From Sinanaerobacter sp. ZZT-01 (GTDB lineage Bacteria; Bacillota; Clostridia; Peptostreptococcales; Anaerovoracaceae): a DNA stretch of 64,000 nucleotides. Below the pieces are notes generated by a model. The model saw nothing but the letters and a program-made list of their open reading frames with translations, made no database searches and was not told the DNA's origin. Position 1 is the stretch's first letter, and every line of letters begins with the position of its first letter. The stretch is from contig NZ_CP141728.1 in assembly GCF_035621135.1 (NCBI RefSeq), forward strand, positions 3,286,001-3,350,000, given 5' to 3'. Shown in pieces: positions 25,556 through 34,268 of this stretch. Made by a program: the position numbers and the translations under genes.

Positions 25556-26140
25556 ATGAGACAATCAGCTACAAAAACAGTGCTTAGAAAACAAATGCTT
25601 CAAAAGAGAAGAGCATTGGATAAAGATTTTATAAAAAAAAGTGAAGAAAGCTTTCTTGAGATCATAAATCATTTTTCATTTTATCAAGATGCCAAAACGA
25701 TCATGTTTTATATGGATTTTCAAAACGAAGCACCCACGCGAGCACTTTTAAAGAATGCACTATTAAAAAATAAAAATATAGTTTTACCCCTTACCGATAA
25801 GAACTTCAAAATCATTCCATATAAACTGGGCGGAGAGGAAATCTTAATTACTTCTGCCTTAGGAATCTCCGAACCAGACCCTCTTACCTGCTCCGTTGCA
25901 GATCCAAAAGAAATTGATGTTGTTTTGATTCCCGGCGTTGTCTTTGATCGTATGGGTAACCGCATTGGTTTTGGCAAGGGCTGCTATGATGCCTTTCTTC
26001 CGCAGCTTCGTTCTGATGCCTTAAAAGTAGGTTTTTCTTATGATTTTCAATTATTAAAAAGGATTCCATTTGAACCCAGGGATATTCCGATGGATTTCAT
26101 CTTGACGGAAAAGAGAATTTTTAAAACGATTCGCTCCTAA
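25556..26140 (+). CDS. 5-formyltetrahydrofolate cyclo-ligase
   Basis: A 194-residue enzyme that converts 5-formyl-THF to 5,10-methenyl-THF using ATP. Family marks are the basic N-terminus (RKQMLQKRRAL), VLIPGVVFDRMGNRIGFGKGCYD near residue 122 and GFSYDFQL. AGGAGA lies 7 nt before the ATG. Its 3' end overlaps the convergent gene ending at 26054 by 87 bp, so the last 29 codons are read on both strands. Confidence 0.93.
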   Translation: MRQSATKTVLRKQMLQKRRALDKDFIKKSEESFLEIINHFSFYQDAKTIMFYMDFQNEAPTRALLKNALLKNKNIVLPLTDKNFKIIPYKLGGEEILITSALGISEPDPLTCSVADPKEIDVVLIPGVVFDRMGNRIGFGKGCYDAFLPQLRSDALKVGFSYDFQLLKRIPFEPRDIPMDFILTEKRIFKTIRS

Positions 26141-26881
26141 AACCGACTCTAGCTCCCCGATTGGTTCTTTTAACGCGTGTTTTACCTCATCCACTGCATA
26201 AGGTTCCAAACACTTATATTCTGCCTCGTAAAGCCATTCAGGCTGTAAATAAGGAATGCAGATCAGATCCTTTGTCTGTAAATAATTTTGCAGTTCTTTA
26301 TGCGGCACCCCAGAATTGTCTTTGTTAATGACAATTCTGATCGGCAGACGTGAGAGGCGGTAATGTGCAAGCTGCTCCGCCCCGGAAAGCAGCTTTGAAG
26401 GTAAAGGATCAATCACCAAAAAAATGCAATCCATTTCTCTTAGAAGCTGCCAATTTTCGTCGCACACGACTCCTTGATTTCCACTATTACCGCCTTCTCT
26501 TGTCATCCCGATTTTGCATCCTGAAAAATCACAAAGAAGCAAATCTCCGTATACATTATGTATCAGTCTAAATTTATTGATAAAATTATATTCTCTCTGA
26601 TAATCAGAAGGAGTCTGTAATGCCCAATTGATTCCTTTGTGCAAATTTTGTATTTCCTTGGTATCTTCCTGCTTGCTTTCTTCCTCAAAAACGGAAGTAA
26701 ACCCTCTTCCTAAAAAATACTTCTCTATCCCCAGTGAATAATAAAGAGAGGGTGTTCCCAATTCTAATACCGCAGGTACAAATTTTTTTTGTTCTGCAAA
26801 ATATGCAGCCAAAACAGTCGTCAAAAAACTAACGCCTGAATGCTTCTCTATGCTTATAATTCCTATCTTAAAACAATCCAT
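26054..26881 (-). CDS. MinD/ParA-like protein with degenerate P-loop, unknown function
   Basis: A 275-residue protein whose first 45 residues resemble the start of MinD/ParA ATPases: IGIISIEKHSGVSFLTTVLAAYFAE, then VLELG where the A' motif would be. A Walker-B-like strand (YGDLLLCDFSG) and the VFLVIDPLPSKLL type strand follow. The nucleotide-binding lysine of GK[ST] is replaced (SGVSFLT), so ATP binding is doubtful. It resembles CpaE/TadZ-type pseudo-ATPases, but no pilus genes are near. GGAGAG lies 5 nt before the ATG. The 3' end overlaps the cyclo-ligase gene by 87 bp on the opposite strand. Function unknown. Confidence 0.65.
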   Translation of the reverse strand: MDCFKIGIISIEKHSGVSFLTTVLAAYFAEQKKFVPAVLELGTPSLYYSLGIEKYFLGRGFTSVFEEESKQEDTKEIQNLHKGINWALQTPSDYQREYNFINKFRLIHNVYGDLLLCDFSGCKIGMTREGGNSGNQGVVCDENWQLLREMDCIFLVIDPLPSKLLSGAEQLAHYRLSRLPIRIVINKDNSGVPHKELQNYLQTKDLICIPYLQPEWLYEAEYKCLEPYAVDEVKHALKEPIGELESVLGANRFKNSLFRQDEIHRNIPGFKWNPF

Positions 26882-27002
26882 AACTTCTCTCCGGTCATGT
26901 ATTCTTAGGTATTCCCTTAATACTTATTTATCTATATATTACCATTTTATTTATTTTTTGTAAATACATATCTGTAATTAAATATAACATCTATTTTCTT
27001 AT

Positions 27003-27073
27003 AAAAAAATATGCTCCCCTTATGATAAATAGTTTGTTCTTTAAAACTATTCACCACAAGAAAAGCATATTGT
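27003..27073 (-). terminator. Terminator after the PrcB-domain gene
   Basis: On the minus strand the arms AATATGCT and AGCATATT close a long imperfect hairpin with an inner AATAGTTT/AAACTATT stem, followed by a run of seven T. It lies about 40 nt past the stop at 27110. Confidence 0.72.
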
Positions 27074-27109
27074 AATTCATTGCCGAAATATTTTACAAAT
27101 CAATACCCA

Positions 27110-27589
27110 TTATTCCACGTATTGTACTTTTAACTCAATTTGATCCGGTAATGCCGAAAGGCCAGTCTCTGCAACTTGGATTGGATAAGTCAATGCCTGG
27201 GTCAAAGCTGTTCCGGGCTGCGGATCTTTAAACTGCGTGTACACGGTTAAAACATTTGTTCCGTTTTTATCGGACAATTTCATCTTTTCAATCTGAAGCT
27301 CATAACCAGAGGTCGGTTTCTCACCGCGGGAAGCTAGAACATAAACTTTATCGTCTACTACGCAAGCCAACGCCCTCTCTAGTTGACGGTATTCCGGTAT
27401 CACCTGACTGGTTATTTGCGCTGGGATTTCTTTCTCACTTAAAATTTTAAATTCCACGTTTTCCTCACCCTTAAACATGTACATAGCCGCGACAACCACG
27501 ACAATGATCAACAAAATAAGAATCATCCATTTTATTGCCGTATTTTTTTTCGGCATTTTTATTTTTTGTAAGATACCAATCTTCCCCAC
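27110..27589 (-). CDS. Membrane-anchored PrcB-domain protein
   Basis: A 159-residue protein with one N-terminal membrane helix (about residues 21-40) and an extracellular domain. The stretch KVYVLASRGEKPTSGYELQIEKM matches the PrcB C-terminal domain, found in treponemal PrcB and many clostridial lipoprotein-like proteins. Translation appears to start at GTG (27589), with GAGGAGGG about 10 nt upstream. No protease gene adjoins it, so a role in a protease complex is not supported here. Confidence 0.72.
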   Translation of the reverse strand: MGKIGILQKIKMPKKNTAIKWMILILLIIVVVVAAMYMFKGEENVEFKILSEKEIPAQITSQVIPEYRQLERALACVVDDKVYVLASRGEKPTSGYELQIEKMKLSDKNGTNVLTVYTQFKDPQPGTALTQALTYPIQVAETGLSALPDQIELKVQYVE

Positions 27590-27667
27590 AATAAAAACTC
27601 CCTCCTCCGTTATTCTTAATTCAATCTATTCGAGAAGGGCGTTTATTATTCTTATTATTTAATTTAT

Positions 27668-28594
27668 TTATAAGCTCTTTACTGCTTCATAGATATGCTT
27701 TGCAGTCAGTCCATATTTTTCCATCAATTCCGCAGGTTTTCCCGACTCTCCGAACGTATCCATAACACCGATTAATTTCATTTTAGCCGGTGCATTTTGT
27801 GAAACTACTTCTGCTACCGCAGAACCAAGCCCGCCGATAATGGAATGCTCTTCTGCTGTAACAATCCCTTTTGTCTCCTTGGCTGCTTTTATAATGATCT
27901 CCTGATCAATTGGCTTTATCGTATGCATATCGATGACACGCACATGAATGCCTTCTTTCTCTAGCATTTCAGCTGCATTCATGGCTTCATTTACCATGAT
28001 TCCGGTTGCGATGATAGTATAGTCATTTCCTTCTTTGAGACAGCTGCCTTTTCCGATTTCAATTTGTGCTCCATCTTTGTAAAGCATTGGAACTGCTGCA
28101 CGTCCAAGCCGTACATAAACAGGTCCTTCTAACTCTGCCGCCTCTGCTAAAAGTTTTTTTGCAGAGACGCCGTCTGCCGGATTAAGAACTGTCATTCCCG
28201 GTATCGCACGCATCAGTGCAATATCTTCAATCGCTTGATGACTCGCTCCATCTTCCCCAACGGTCAGACCGGCATGTGTTGCACAAATTTTTACATTTGC
28301 TTTTGGATAACCAATTGAATTTCGAATGATTTCAAATGCTCTTCCTGCCGCAAACATCGCAAAGGTGCTTGCAAACGGAATCTTACCGGAAAGTGCCAGT
28401 CCAGCTGCTACACCATACATATTCTGTTCTGCAATTCCCATATTGAAAAAGCGTTCAGGGAATGTCTTTGAAAAATTTACTGTCATTGTGGATTTTGATA
28501 AGTCCGCATCCAAAACAACAATGTTAGGATTCTTTTCTCCCAATTCTGTTAAAGCCTCACCATACGCTTGTCTTGTCGCCATTTTTTCTGCCAT
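27668..28594 (-). CDS. Transketolase, C-terminal subunit
   Basis: The pyrimidine-binding and C-terminal domains of a split transketolase (308 residues), which moves two-carbon units in the non-oxidative pentose phosphate pathway. Family marks are MGIAEQNMYGVAAGLALSG near residue 55 and THAGLTVGEDGASHQ near 108. It is coupled to the N-terminal subunit gene: the stop TAA and the ATG overlap as TAATG at 28594. AGGAGG is placed 9 nt before this ATG and only 3 nt before an ATG at 28600, which supports the downstream start. Confidence 0.94.
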   Translation of the reverse strand: MAEKMATRQAYGEALTELGEKNPNIVVLDADLSKSTMTVNFSKTFPERFFNMGIAEQNMYGVAAGLALSGKIPFASTFAMFAAGRAFEIIRNSIGYPKANVKICATHAGLTVGEDGASHQAIEDIALMRAIPGMTVLNPADGVSAKKLLAEAAELEGPVYVRLGRAAVPMLYKDGAQIEIGKGSCLKEGNDYTIIATGIMVNEAMNAAEMLEKEGIHVRVIDMHTIKPIDQEIIIKAAKETKGIVTAEEHSIIGGLGSAVAEVVSQNAPAKMKLIGVMDTFGESGKPAELMEKYGLTAKHIYEAVKSL

Positions 28595-29418
28595 TACCAT
28601 GTTCCTCCTAACTCCTGCACCGCTTGCTTTGCCTGTTCCTCACTCGGTGCCTTTCCATGCCAGCCTGCTTCATTCTCCATAAAGGAGACACCTTTTCCTT
28701 TTACGGTTCTTGCCAAAAGAAGCGTTGGTGCACCTTTATATTCTCTTGCTTTTTCAAAACCATGTACAATATCTTCCAAATTATGTCCGTCAATTACAAT
28801 AACATTCCAGCCAAATGCCTTGAATTTTTCATCAATCGGCGCAACTTTCATAACTTTGTCATTTTGTCCGTCAATCTGTAGACCATTCCAGTCCAAAACA
28901 GCACAAAGATTATTTAATTGATAGTGTGCAGCAGACATAGCTGCTTCCCAAACAATACCTTCTTGAAGCTCTCCGTCACCTAAAAGAACATAGACACGGT
29001 TTAACTTTTTATCCATCTTATTTGCCATAGCCATACCAACAGCAGCAGAAAATCCTTGTCCTAAAGATCCTGTTGACATTTCCACGCCAGGCACCTTCTT
29101 ACAATCAGGGTGGCCCTGCAGCTTACTTCCAATATGGCGTAACGTCTTTAAGCTTTCTTTGTCAAAATACCCTTTTTCCGCTAAGGCCGCATATAGAACC
29201 GGTGCTGCGTGACCTTTTGACAAAACAAACTTGTCCCTGCCCTCCCATTTTAAGTTATTCGTATCAAGCTTCATTTCATGGAAATACAAGACTGCCATAA
29301 TATCTGCAGCAGATAACGAACCGCCGGGATGTCCTGAATTTGCAGAAAACACGCCTTTAATAATGTCCACTCTGATGTCTGCCGCCTTTTTGGCCAGCTC
29401 ACCATAATTTACTGTCAT
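28594..29418 (-). CDS. Transketolase, N-terminal subunit
   Basis: The thiamine-diphosphate-binding half (274 residues) of the split transketolase. SGHPGGSLS near residue 27 and the cofactor motif GDGELQEG-x-WEA (near 143) with a distal Asn ([10 protein letters not shown]) are intact. The start at 29418 (MTVNYGEL) has GAGGAG 9 nt upstream; the frame extends to 29472 without a ribosome site. A TTGATT/TATAAA promoter lies about 60 nt ahead. Confidence 0.94.
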   Translation of the reverse strand: MTVNYGELAKKAADIRVDIIKGVFSANSGHPGGSLSAADIMAVLYFHEMKLDTNNLKWEGRDKFVLSKGHAAPVLYAALAEKGYFDKESLKTLRHIGSKLQGHPDCKKVPGVEMSTGSLGQGFSAAVGMAMANKMDKKLNRVYVLLGDGELQEGIVWEAAMSAAHYQLNNLCAVLDWNGLQIDGQNDKVMKVAPIDEKFKAFGWNVIVIDGHNLEDIVHGFEKAREYKGAPTLLLARTVKGKGVSFMENEAGWHGKAPSEEQAKQAVQELGGTW

Positions 29419-29477
29419 TTTTTGTTTCTCCTCTTCTGTGTATCTACGATTGAAAATGCATACACAATTCAATCATT

Positions 29478-29506
29478 TTTATATAAAAATAACAAATTAA
29501 AATCAA
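29478..29506 (-). promoter_or_regulatory. Transketolase promoter
   Basis: TTGATT (29501-29506) and TATAAA (29478-29483) on the minus strand with a 17-bp spacer. The -35 overlaps the stop codon of tagA. Confidence 0.6.
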
Positions 29507-30264
29507 GACTTTGATTTGTTCATTATGACCTTTAACATAAAAACTGGAAGCATTGCCATTCTTTTGTAACGACTCGGTTCTTGAATTAATCGATACAGCC
29601 ACTCTAAACCATGTTCTCGATAAAATTCAGGTGCACGCTTCAAGGTTCCGGCCCAGACATCAAAACTACCGCCTACACCAATCGCCGCTTTTACCTTTAA
29701 TTCCTTTCTTCTCCGTGCAATAAAGTCCTCCTGCCTTGGTGAACCTAATGCAACGCAAAGAAAATCGGCTCCGGAAGCATTGATCTCTTCCACAATGGAA
29801 TCTTCCTCCTCTGGTTTAAAATATCCGTGATGTGTGCCTGCAATTTTAAGATTTGGATATTGCAGCTGCTTCTTTTTTGCTGCAATATCGCAAACGGCTT
29901 CTCTTTCTTCAGTCCCGGGCTTACTCCCAAATAAGTAAATGGATTTTTCATGCTCTTGCAGCCAAACTAAAATCATTTCCATGAAATCAATTCCCGTAAC
30001 TCTCTCTTTCAATGGCTGTCCAAGTAATTTTGACGCATGGACAATTCCAATTCCATCCGGTATTACTAAATCCGCTGATGCAATAATTTCTCGCAGTGCA
30101 GAATCCTTCGTCGCACTCAAAATAATTTCTGAATTTGGGGTCACAATTAGACTGCATTCTTCCGTATCCATCAACTCTGAAAACCTGGAAAGCGCCTTAC
30201 TCATATCCACTTTATCGACAGAAATTCCTAATATTTCTAATGTTTCTCTTTTATTTATACTCAT
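29503..30264 (-). CDS. tagA: WecG/TagA/CpsF-family glycosyltransferase
   Basis: A membrane-associated sugar transferase that adds a ManNAc-type residue to a lipid-linked GlcNAc, the second step of wall-polymer linkage-unit synthesis. Motifs are TPNSEIIL near residue 44, DGIGIV-x-AS near 73, GSKPGTEE near 118 and ALGSPRQEDFI near 173, ending in the basic membrane-binding tail EWLYRLIQEPSRYKR. The start is uncertain: the ATG at 30264 gives the family N-terminus but has no clear ribosome site; other in-frame options are ATG 30285, TTG 30297 (AAGGAG 10 nt upstream) and ATG 30318. csaB lies directly upstream, so they form one operon. Confidence 0.88.
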   Translation of the reverse strand: MSINKRETLEILGISVDKVDMSKALSRFSELMDTEECSLIVTPNSEIILSATKDSALREIIASADLVIPDGIGIVHASKLLGQPLKERVTGIDFMEMILVWLQEHEKSIYLFGSKPGTEEREAVCDIAAKKKQLQYPNLKIAGTHHGYFKPEEEDSIVEEINASGADFLCVALGSPRQEDFIARRRKELKVKAAIGVGGSFDVWAGTLKRAPEFYREHGLEWLYRLIQEPSRYKRMAMLPVFMLKVIMNKSKS

Positions 30265-30289
30265 TTTTATTTTTCCATGATGCATCTTT

Positions 30290-31411
30290 CTATGCAACCG
30301 GAGGTCTCTCCTTTCCATTTCCCATTAGTGAAAGAATCAACTCTTCATTCGTGTCCAGTTTAACCAATAATTCCTTCATACGTCTTTGCACCCGTATCCG
30401 GATTTCCTCTTGATTTTGAATGGTTTTTTCGAATTCTTCCATAAAAAAATCACTTTTAAAATCATAAATGCTACTCATTGCTTTCATATCAATGGAATGC
30501 ATAAAAGAATTAATCTTCGGATCATAGGATATCGCAATAATCGGCACATCCATAACGGCTGCATGGATAATGGAATGCAACCGTACGCCAACCAAAACAT
30601 CCATATTCCCGATAATACTCATCATCTCTTCCGTTAAATATTTATGTTTAATACAACCAAGTTCACCGGAAATTCTTTTTTCTATCTCACGAATCACTGC
30701 CATATCCTCTGAATAGTGAAAAGGAATTAATACTATTTGCGCATCCTTTTCTGCAATTAATCTTTGAATCGATGTGCAAAGCTCATTGACAAAGCAACTA
30801 TTAATTTTCCGTTCACGAATCGCAAAGCCAACTGTTATTTTATTTTTATCTAGCGCAATTCCTTCATCTTCTAATATCTGCTGTCCTTTTTTTAAATCAG
30901 CTTTTGGAATCCGAAGCACCGGATCGGTCGTTACATAAATATCTTCAGAACGCAAACCAATTTCAATCAACAGTTCTTTTGACGCTTTATCTCTTACTAC
31001 AATACCATCTACCCGCTTCAATGTCCATGCAGTCAGCTTCCGATTCAGCTTTGAAACAATCGGTCCGATTCCCTGACTATAGATAAATATCTTTTTTCGA
31101 AGCAAGATTCCCAGCCACATAATCATCAGATAGTAAAGGATACTTCGCTTGCTTGTGGCATCCTGAAGTAAACTACCTCCGCCGCTGATTAACAAATCAC
31201 ATTCTTTGACTGCTTTTAATATGGCAGTCACTGATTTTCTATTTGCTGACTTCACGTGATAGCGTCTTGCTGTCGATTCCGGATTTTTCGAAAGCACCAT
31301 GATATCTATGTCTTCCAGTTTTAATTTTAAACTGGCAATCACGGCTCGTAAAATGGATTCATCTCCAATATTATTGAAGCCATAATAGCCGGAAATTAAT
31401 ATTCTATACAT
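30290..31411 (-). CDS. csaB: Polysaccharide pyruvyl transferase CsaB
   Basis: A 373-residue enzyme that adds pyruvate ketals to the secondary cell-wall polymer, creating the ligand for S-layer-homology (SLH) domains. Visible marks are the N-terminal GYYGFNNIGDESIL, LLISGGGSLLQD near residue 75, the YSQGIGP motif near 114 and VGVRLHSIIHA near 279. Its ATG overlaps the stop of the DUF5693 gene (TAATG at 31411), so translation is coupled. No SLH-domain protein is encoded in the window. Confidence 0.92.
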   Translation of the reverse strand: MYRILISGYYGFNNIGDESILRAVIASLKLKLEDIDIMVLSKNPESTARRYHVKSANRKSVTAILKAVKECDLLISGGGSLLQDATSKRSILYYLMIMWLGILLRKKIFIYSQGIGPIVSKLNRKLTAWTLKRVDGIVVRDKASKELLIEIGLRSEDIYVTTDPVLRIPKADLKKGQQILEDEGIALDKNKITVGFAIRERKINSCFVNELCTSIQRLIAEKDAQIVLIPFHYSEDMAVIREIEKRISGELGCIKHKYLTEEMMSIIGNMDVLVGVRLHSIIHAAVMDVPIIAISYDPKINSFMHSIDMKAMSSIYDFKSDFFMEEFEKTIQNQEEIRIRVQRRMKELLVKLDTNEELILSLMGNGKERPPVA

Positions 31412-33579
31412 TAAAAAAACTTGACCTCCGCTTTTTTATATAATTGATAGATCAATTCAAATACTACAATTCCTATCATTCCTATGATAACACCAAAACA
31501 TAAAGAATATGCTGTCCTTGCAATTCCCAGATAAAGCGGCGTACGAATATGCATAAAAGTATTGACAATCGAAGTCATTCCAATCACCGAACACAGACCG
31601 AATAACACTCTCCAAATCTTAAATCCTCGGAAACAGGAATAAATCATCAGCATTACGGCAGGGAATGCAAATAAAAATTCTTTATTTCTCGGTCTTGCCA
31701 GAAGTACATCTTCCAACTCGTTGCGGAACAGCATTTCCAGCGTCGATGGCTCTAAAGCGGTATCATGTCCGGTACGTATTATATAATAAGCTCCTACACC
31801 TGCCATCAAGATTCCCATGATAATCATCCAAATCTGTATCTTCACTTCCATTATATTCTTTAAATCATGAAGCTCTAAACGTCCCGGTACTGTCTTCTTC
31901 GTTCCAAATCCAAAGTAAGCCAAATAAGCAAGTACAAAGAAGGCCAGCGGTAAAAGCTGTGCAACCTTCACTCCCCGGAAGATATCCATTTCCAACATGA
32001 AATTCACCTCAGAAAGCGGAGCTGCCGTCATAAAGGCGCCAACTAAAGAAATCAATGCACCAATTGCCAGTGTTGCTGCTGCGATTCCTATAATCTTGCC
32101 CAACCGAACTGACTTATTTTCTAAATCAGAATATTCTTTTCCTTTATGCATGAAATACATTATGGTCAAGCAAGGAAATATCACCGCAGAAGCAAAGCTG
32201 CTTAGAAGCTGTGCTAAATTGGGCATAACCACATAAGCTCCCAAGACACCTGCACAGCCAAGTCCAAGTAGCGCTAAAGACAGCTTCTTTTTCATTGGAA
32301 GAAACGTTCCGAGTAAAAGGACCGCACCCGAGATGCATCCAAAACCAATGAGGACTTTTATAAGCCGTCGAACAGTGTAAACATCCATTACAGATGCTTG
32401 TCCCAAAGTAATTCCATGCCGCATCAAACGAGCATTTAGATTCTCAAACATCGTTTTATATTCATCAACATCTGTAACATATACACGGTAATCATCTAAT
32501 TCACGAATCGGTTTATAATAAATAATCCGAATATTACGTTCTGTAATCGCACGGAAGAGCGTATTTTCAATTTCCTTCGCCCCTTCATATCCATAATATT
32601 GATAACGATTCTGAATATAATCCCAAACGCTGAATACACGGGCAGCTCGATAACCGGATTTCCAAACAGCCTGATCCAAACCATTCTGCAGATTATTTTG
32701 ACGTTGTGATGCATTTTCTATTAGAGAGATAATCGAACCCGTTTCATCCAAATAATTCGCTGCTGTATCAATTCCATCATCGCTTCCAATGACTGCTTTT
32801 CCTCCTACAATCATGTAAGTCGGTACTTTTTTAAGACTTTGATACCCCTCTAGCACTGCTTTTGCATAGCGTGTGTCATTCCATCCTTCATAACTGGCTG
32901 TTCGCGGAATAATCTCTATCCCTTCTTTTTCCAGTCTTTGAACACGTTCCGGGAGAAGACCTAAACTCAGGTACATAATTTTTGAACTGATCACTTCGCT
33001 CTGCTCGGAAAATGGTTTCCGCTTAGAGTCCATATTTTTATAGGTCTCTGAGTATAGAGCATCTTTCGCTGTACCGTCGATCCACAAATAGCCTCCGTCT
33101 TCCGTCTCTAAAATGATATACTTGCTGTCATCCCATCGTTTTCGAAATGCATCAGCTATAAATAAAAAAGAGTCCTTTGATTTACTCTCTACAATTACAT
33201 CATAATCATCATAACCCCGTCCTTTCATCTCATCAATGAAGCCCTGGGGATAGTCTTTTTCCCAATCTGCATTCTTGGCAATCTGGTACACCACATCAGC
33301 TGAAACAGGCATTTTCGTATGTTCCATGATGGTGCTCAAACTTTCTTCCAGTAAACCAACTTTATTGATACCCATGTCTTGAAATTGAGCAAACCACCAA
33401 TCCAAACTTTCCTCTGACTGTGCTGCCATATTTTCCATTTCCTGATAATCCAATACTACATCATAATGCTTATTCTTTGCTTCTGTCTGCATGCGACCGC
33501 TTAAAGCGACGATAGCTGCAAGCAAACCAATTGCTACAAATATGAATAGAATCTTATTCTCCTTAAAAAAAGTCCTCAT
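31411..33579 (-). CDS. DUF5693-family membrane protein
   Basis: A 722-residue membrane protein: one N-terminal helix (about residues 9-25), an extracellular region of roughly 370 residues, then about eight to nine membrane segments in the C-terminal 310 residues. The family (DUF5693) has no known activity but is often encoded next to csaB in Clostridia, as here. Its size and topology would suit a role in assembly, modification or export of the pyruvylated wall polymer (inference). AAAGGAG lies about 7 nt before the ATG. A TTGACA lies 80-90 nt upstream, but the matching -10 is poor. Confidence 0.8.
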   Translation of the reverse strand: MRTFFKENKILFIFVAIGLLAAIVALSGRMQTEAKNKHYDVVLDYQEMENMAAQSEESLDWWFAQFQDMGINKVGLLEESLSTIMEHTKMPVSADVVYQIAKNADWEKDYPQGFIDEMKGRGYDDYDVIVESKSKDSFLFIADAFRKRWDDSKYIILETEDGGYLWIDGTAKDALYSETYKNMDSKRKPFSEQSEVISSKIMYLSLGLLPERVQRLEKEGIEIIPRTASYEGWNDTRYAKAVLEGYQSLKKVPTYMIVGGKAVIGSDDGIDTAANYLDETGSIISLIENASQRQNNLQNGLDQAVWKSGYRAARVFSVWDYIQNRYQYYGYEGAKEIENTLFRAITERNIRIIYYKPIRELDDYRVYVTDVDEYKTMFENLNARLMRHGITLGQASVMDVYTVRRLIKVLIGFGCISGAVLLLGTFLPMKKKLSLALLGLGCAGVLGAYVVMPNLAQLLSSFASAVIFPCLTIMYFMHKGKEYSDLENKSVRLGKIIGIAAATLAIGALISLVGAFMTAAPLSEVNFMLEMDIFRGVKVAQLLPLAFFVLAYLAYFGFGTKKTVPGRLELHDLKNIMEVKIQIWMIIMGILMAGVGAYYIIRTGHDTALEPSTLEMLFRNELEDVLLARPRNKEFLFAFPAVMLMIYSCFRGFKIWRVLFGLCSVIGMTSIVNTFMHIRTPLYLGIARTAYSLCFGVIIGMIGIVVFELIYQLYKKAEVKFF

Positions 33580-33715
33580 CCCAATCTCCTTTTAGCTCTA
33601 TTATTTTCCACCTCAGACTGATTGCATCCAGTTCTAAGACAACGCTAAACTATATTTTACTGTTTTTTTGTCAAAGAGTAAATACCTCCTAGCAAACAAA
33701 AGAAAATTCTAAGTC

Positions 33716-33757
33716 TTTTTTATCGAATCGGAACTATAGTTCTGATTCGATAAAAAA
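33716..33757. repeat. 21-bp inverted repeat with no loop
   Basis: TTTTTTATCGAATC-G-GAACTA is followed directly by its reverse complement with one G/A difference (left arm 33716-33736, right arm 33737-33757). The T run comes before and the A run after the stem on both strands, so it is not a usual terminator. It abuts the terminator at 33752-33787. Confidence 0.7.
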
Positions 33758-33787
33758 ATGATACCGATGTTTTTTCATCGGTATCAT
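33752..33787 (-). terminator. Terminator of the nnrD-mazEF-secreted-protein operon
   Basis: On the minus strand ATGATACCGATG/CATCGGTATCAT forms a 12-bp stem with a six-A loop, followed by seven T. Confidence 0.88.
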
Positions 33788-33810
33788 CCTTAAAAAGCAA
33801 ATTCTATTCA

Positions 33811-34242
33811 TTATTGAATGGTATAACCACCGCGAACCATAACCCATATAATCGTTGTCGCTTTAATTCCTCTACCATCTTCGCGCGGAATTAAAAGCAA
33901 ATGATTGGCAGTAACGGCATTCCCACTCCAAAGATCGGTACCTGCGGTTACATCAGAAATCCCATTTGTACCATTATCCAAAGCAGTTGCTTCACCGCTT
34001 CGAAGAATGATTTCTGTTCCTTCTTTTCCCAAAAGCGTTCGACCTGCTTCAATCGAAATAGCAGTATACGTTGCTGCGGTATTCTCTCCTTGCGAGATTC
34101 CTGCTATTTTGCTATCAACATAACTTTTAGTCACTACCGGATCATCTTCAGAACCAGGCGATCCTGCGGCTGTTGTTACTATCACTGATAAGGACAAAAC
34201 AAACATCACCGCCGCTAAAACAGCTACCCATTTTTTTTTCAT
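33811..34242 (-). CDS. Predicted secreted protein with a VTKSYVDSKI motif, unknown function
   Basis: A 143-residue protein with a signal peptide (MKKKWVAVLAAVMFVLSLSV, cleavage probably after TTAAG). It is followed by GSEDDPVVTKSYVDSKI, a short motif I have seen at the mature N-terminus of several clostridial surface proteins, and a glycine/threonine-rich domain (about 55-143). I recognise no catalytic motif. AAGGAG lies 6 nt before the ATG. It comes 26 bp after mazF and ends at a strong terminator, so it is the last gene of that operon; a link to the toxin is not implied. Confidence 0.7.
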   Translation of the reverse strand: MKKKWVAVLAAVMFVLSLSVIVTTAAGSPGSEDDPVVTKSYVDSKIAGISQGENTAATYTAISIEAGRTLLGKEGTEIILRSGEATALDNGTNGISDVTAGTDLWSGNAVTANHLLLIPREDGRGIKATTIIWVMVRGGYTIQ

Positions 34243-34268
34243 AAGTTGCTCCTTTTTCTTTTCCGTAT

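Noticed and set aside
29419-29472. Upstream extension of the transketolase N-terminal subunit
   Set aside because: It begins close to the predicted transcription start and has no ribosome site, whereas the ATG at 29418 has one and gives the family N-terminus.
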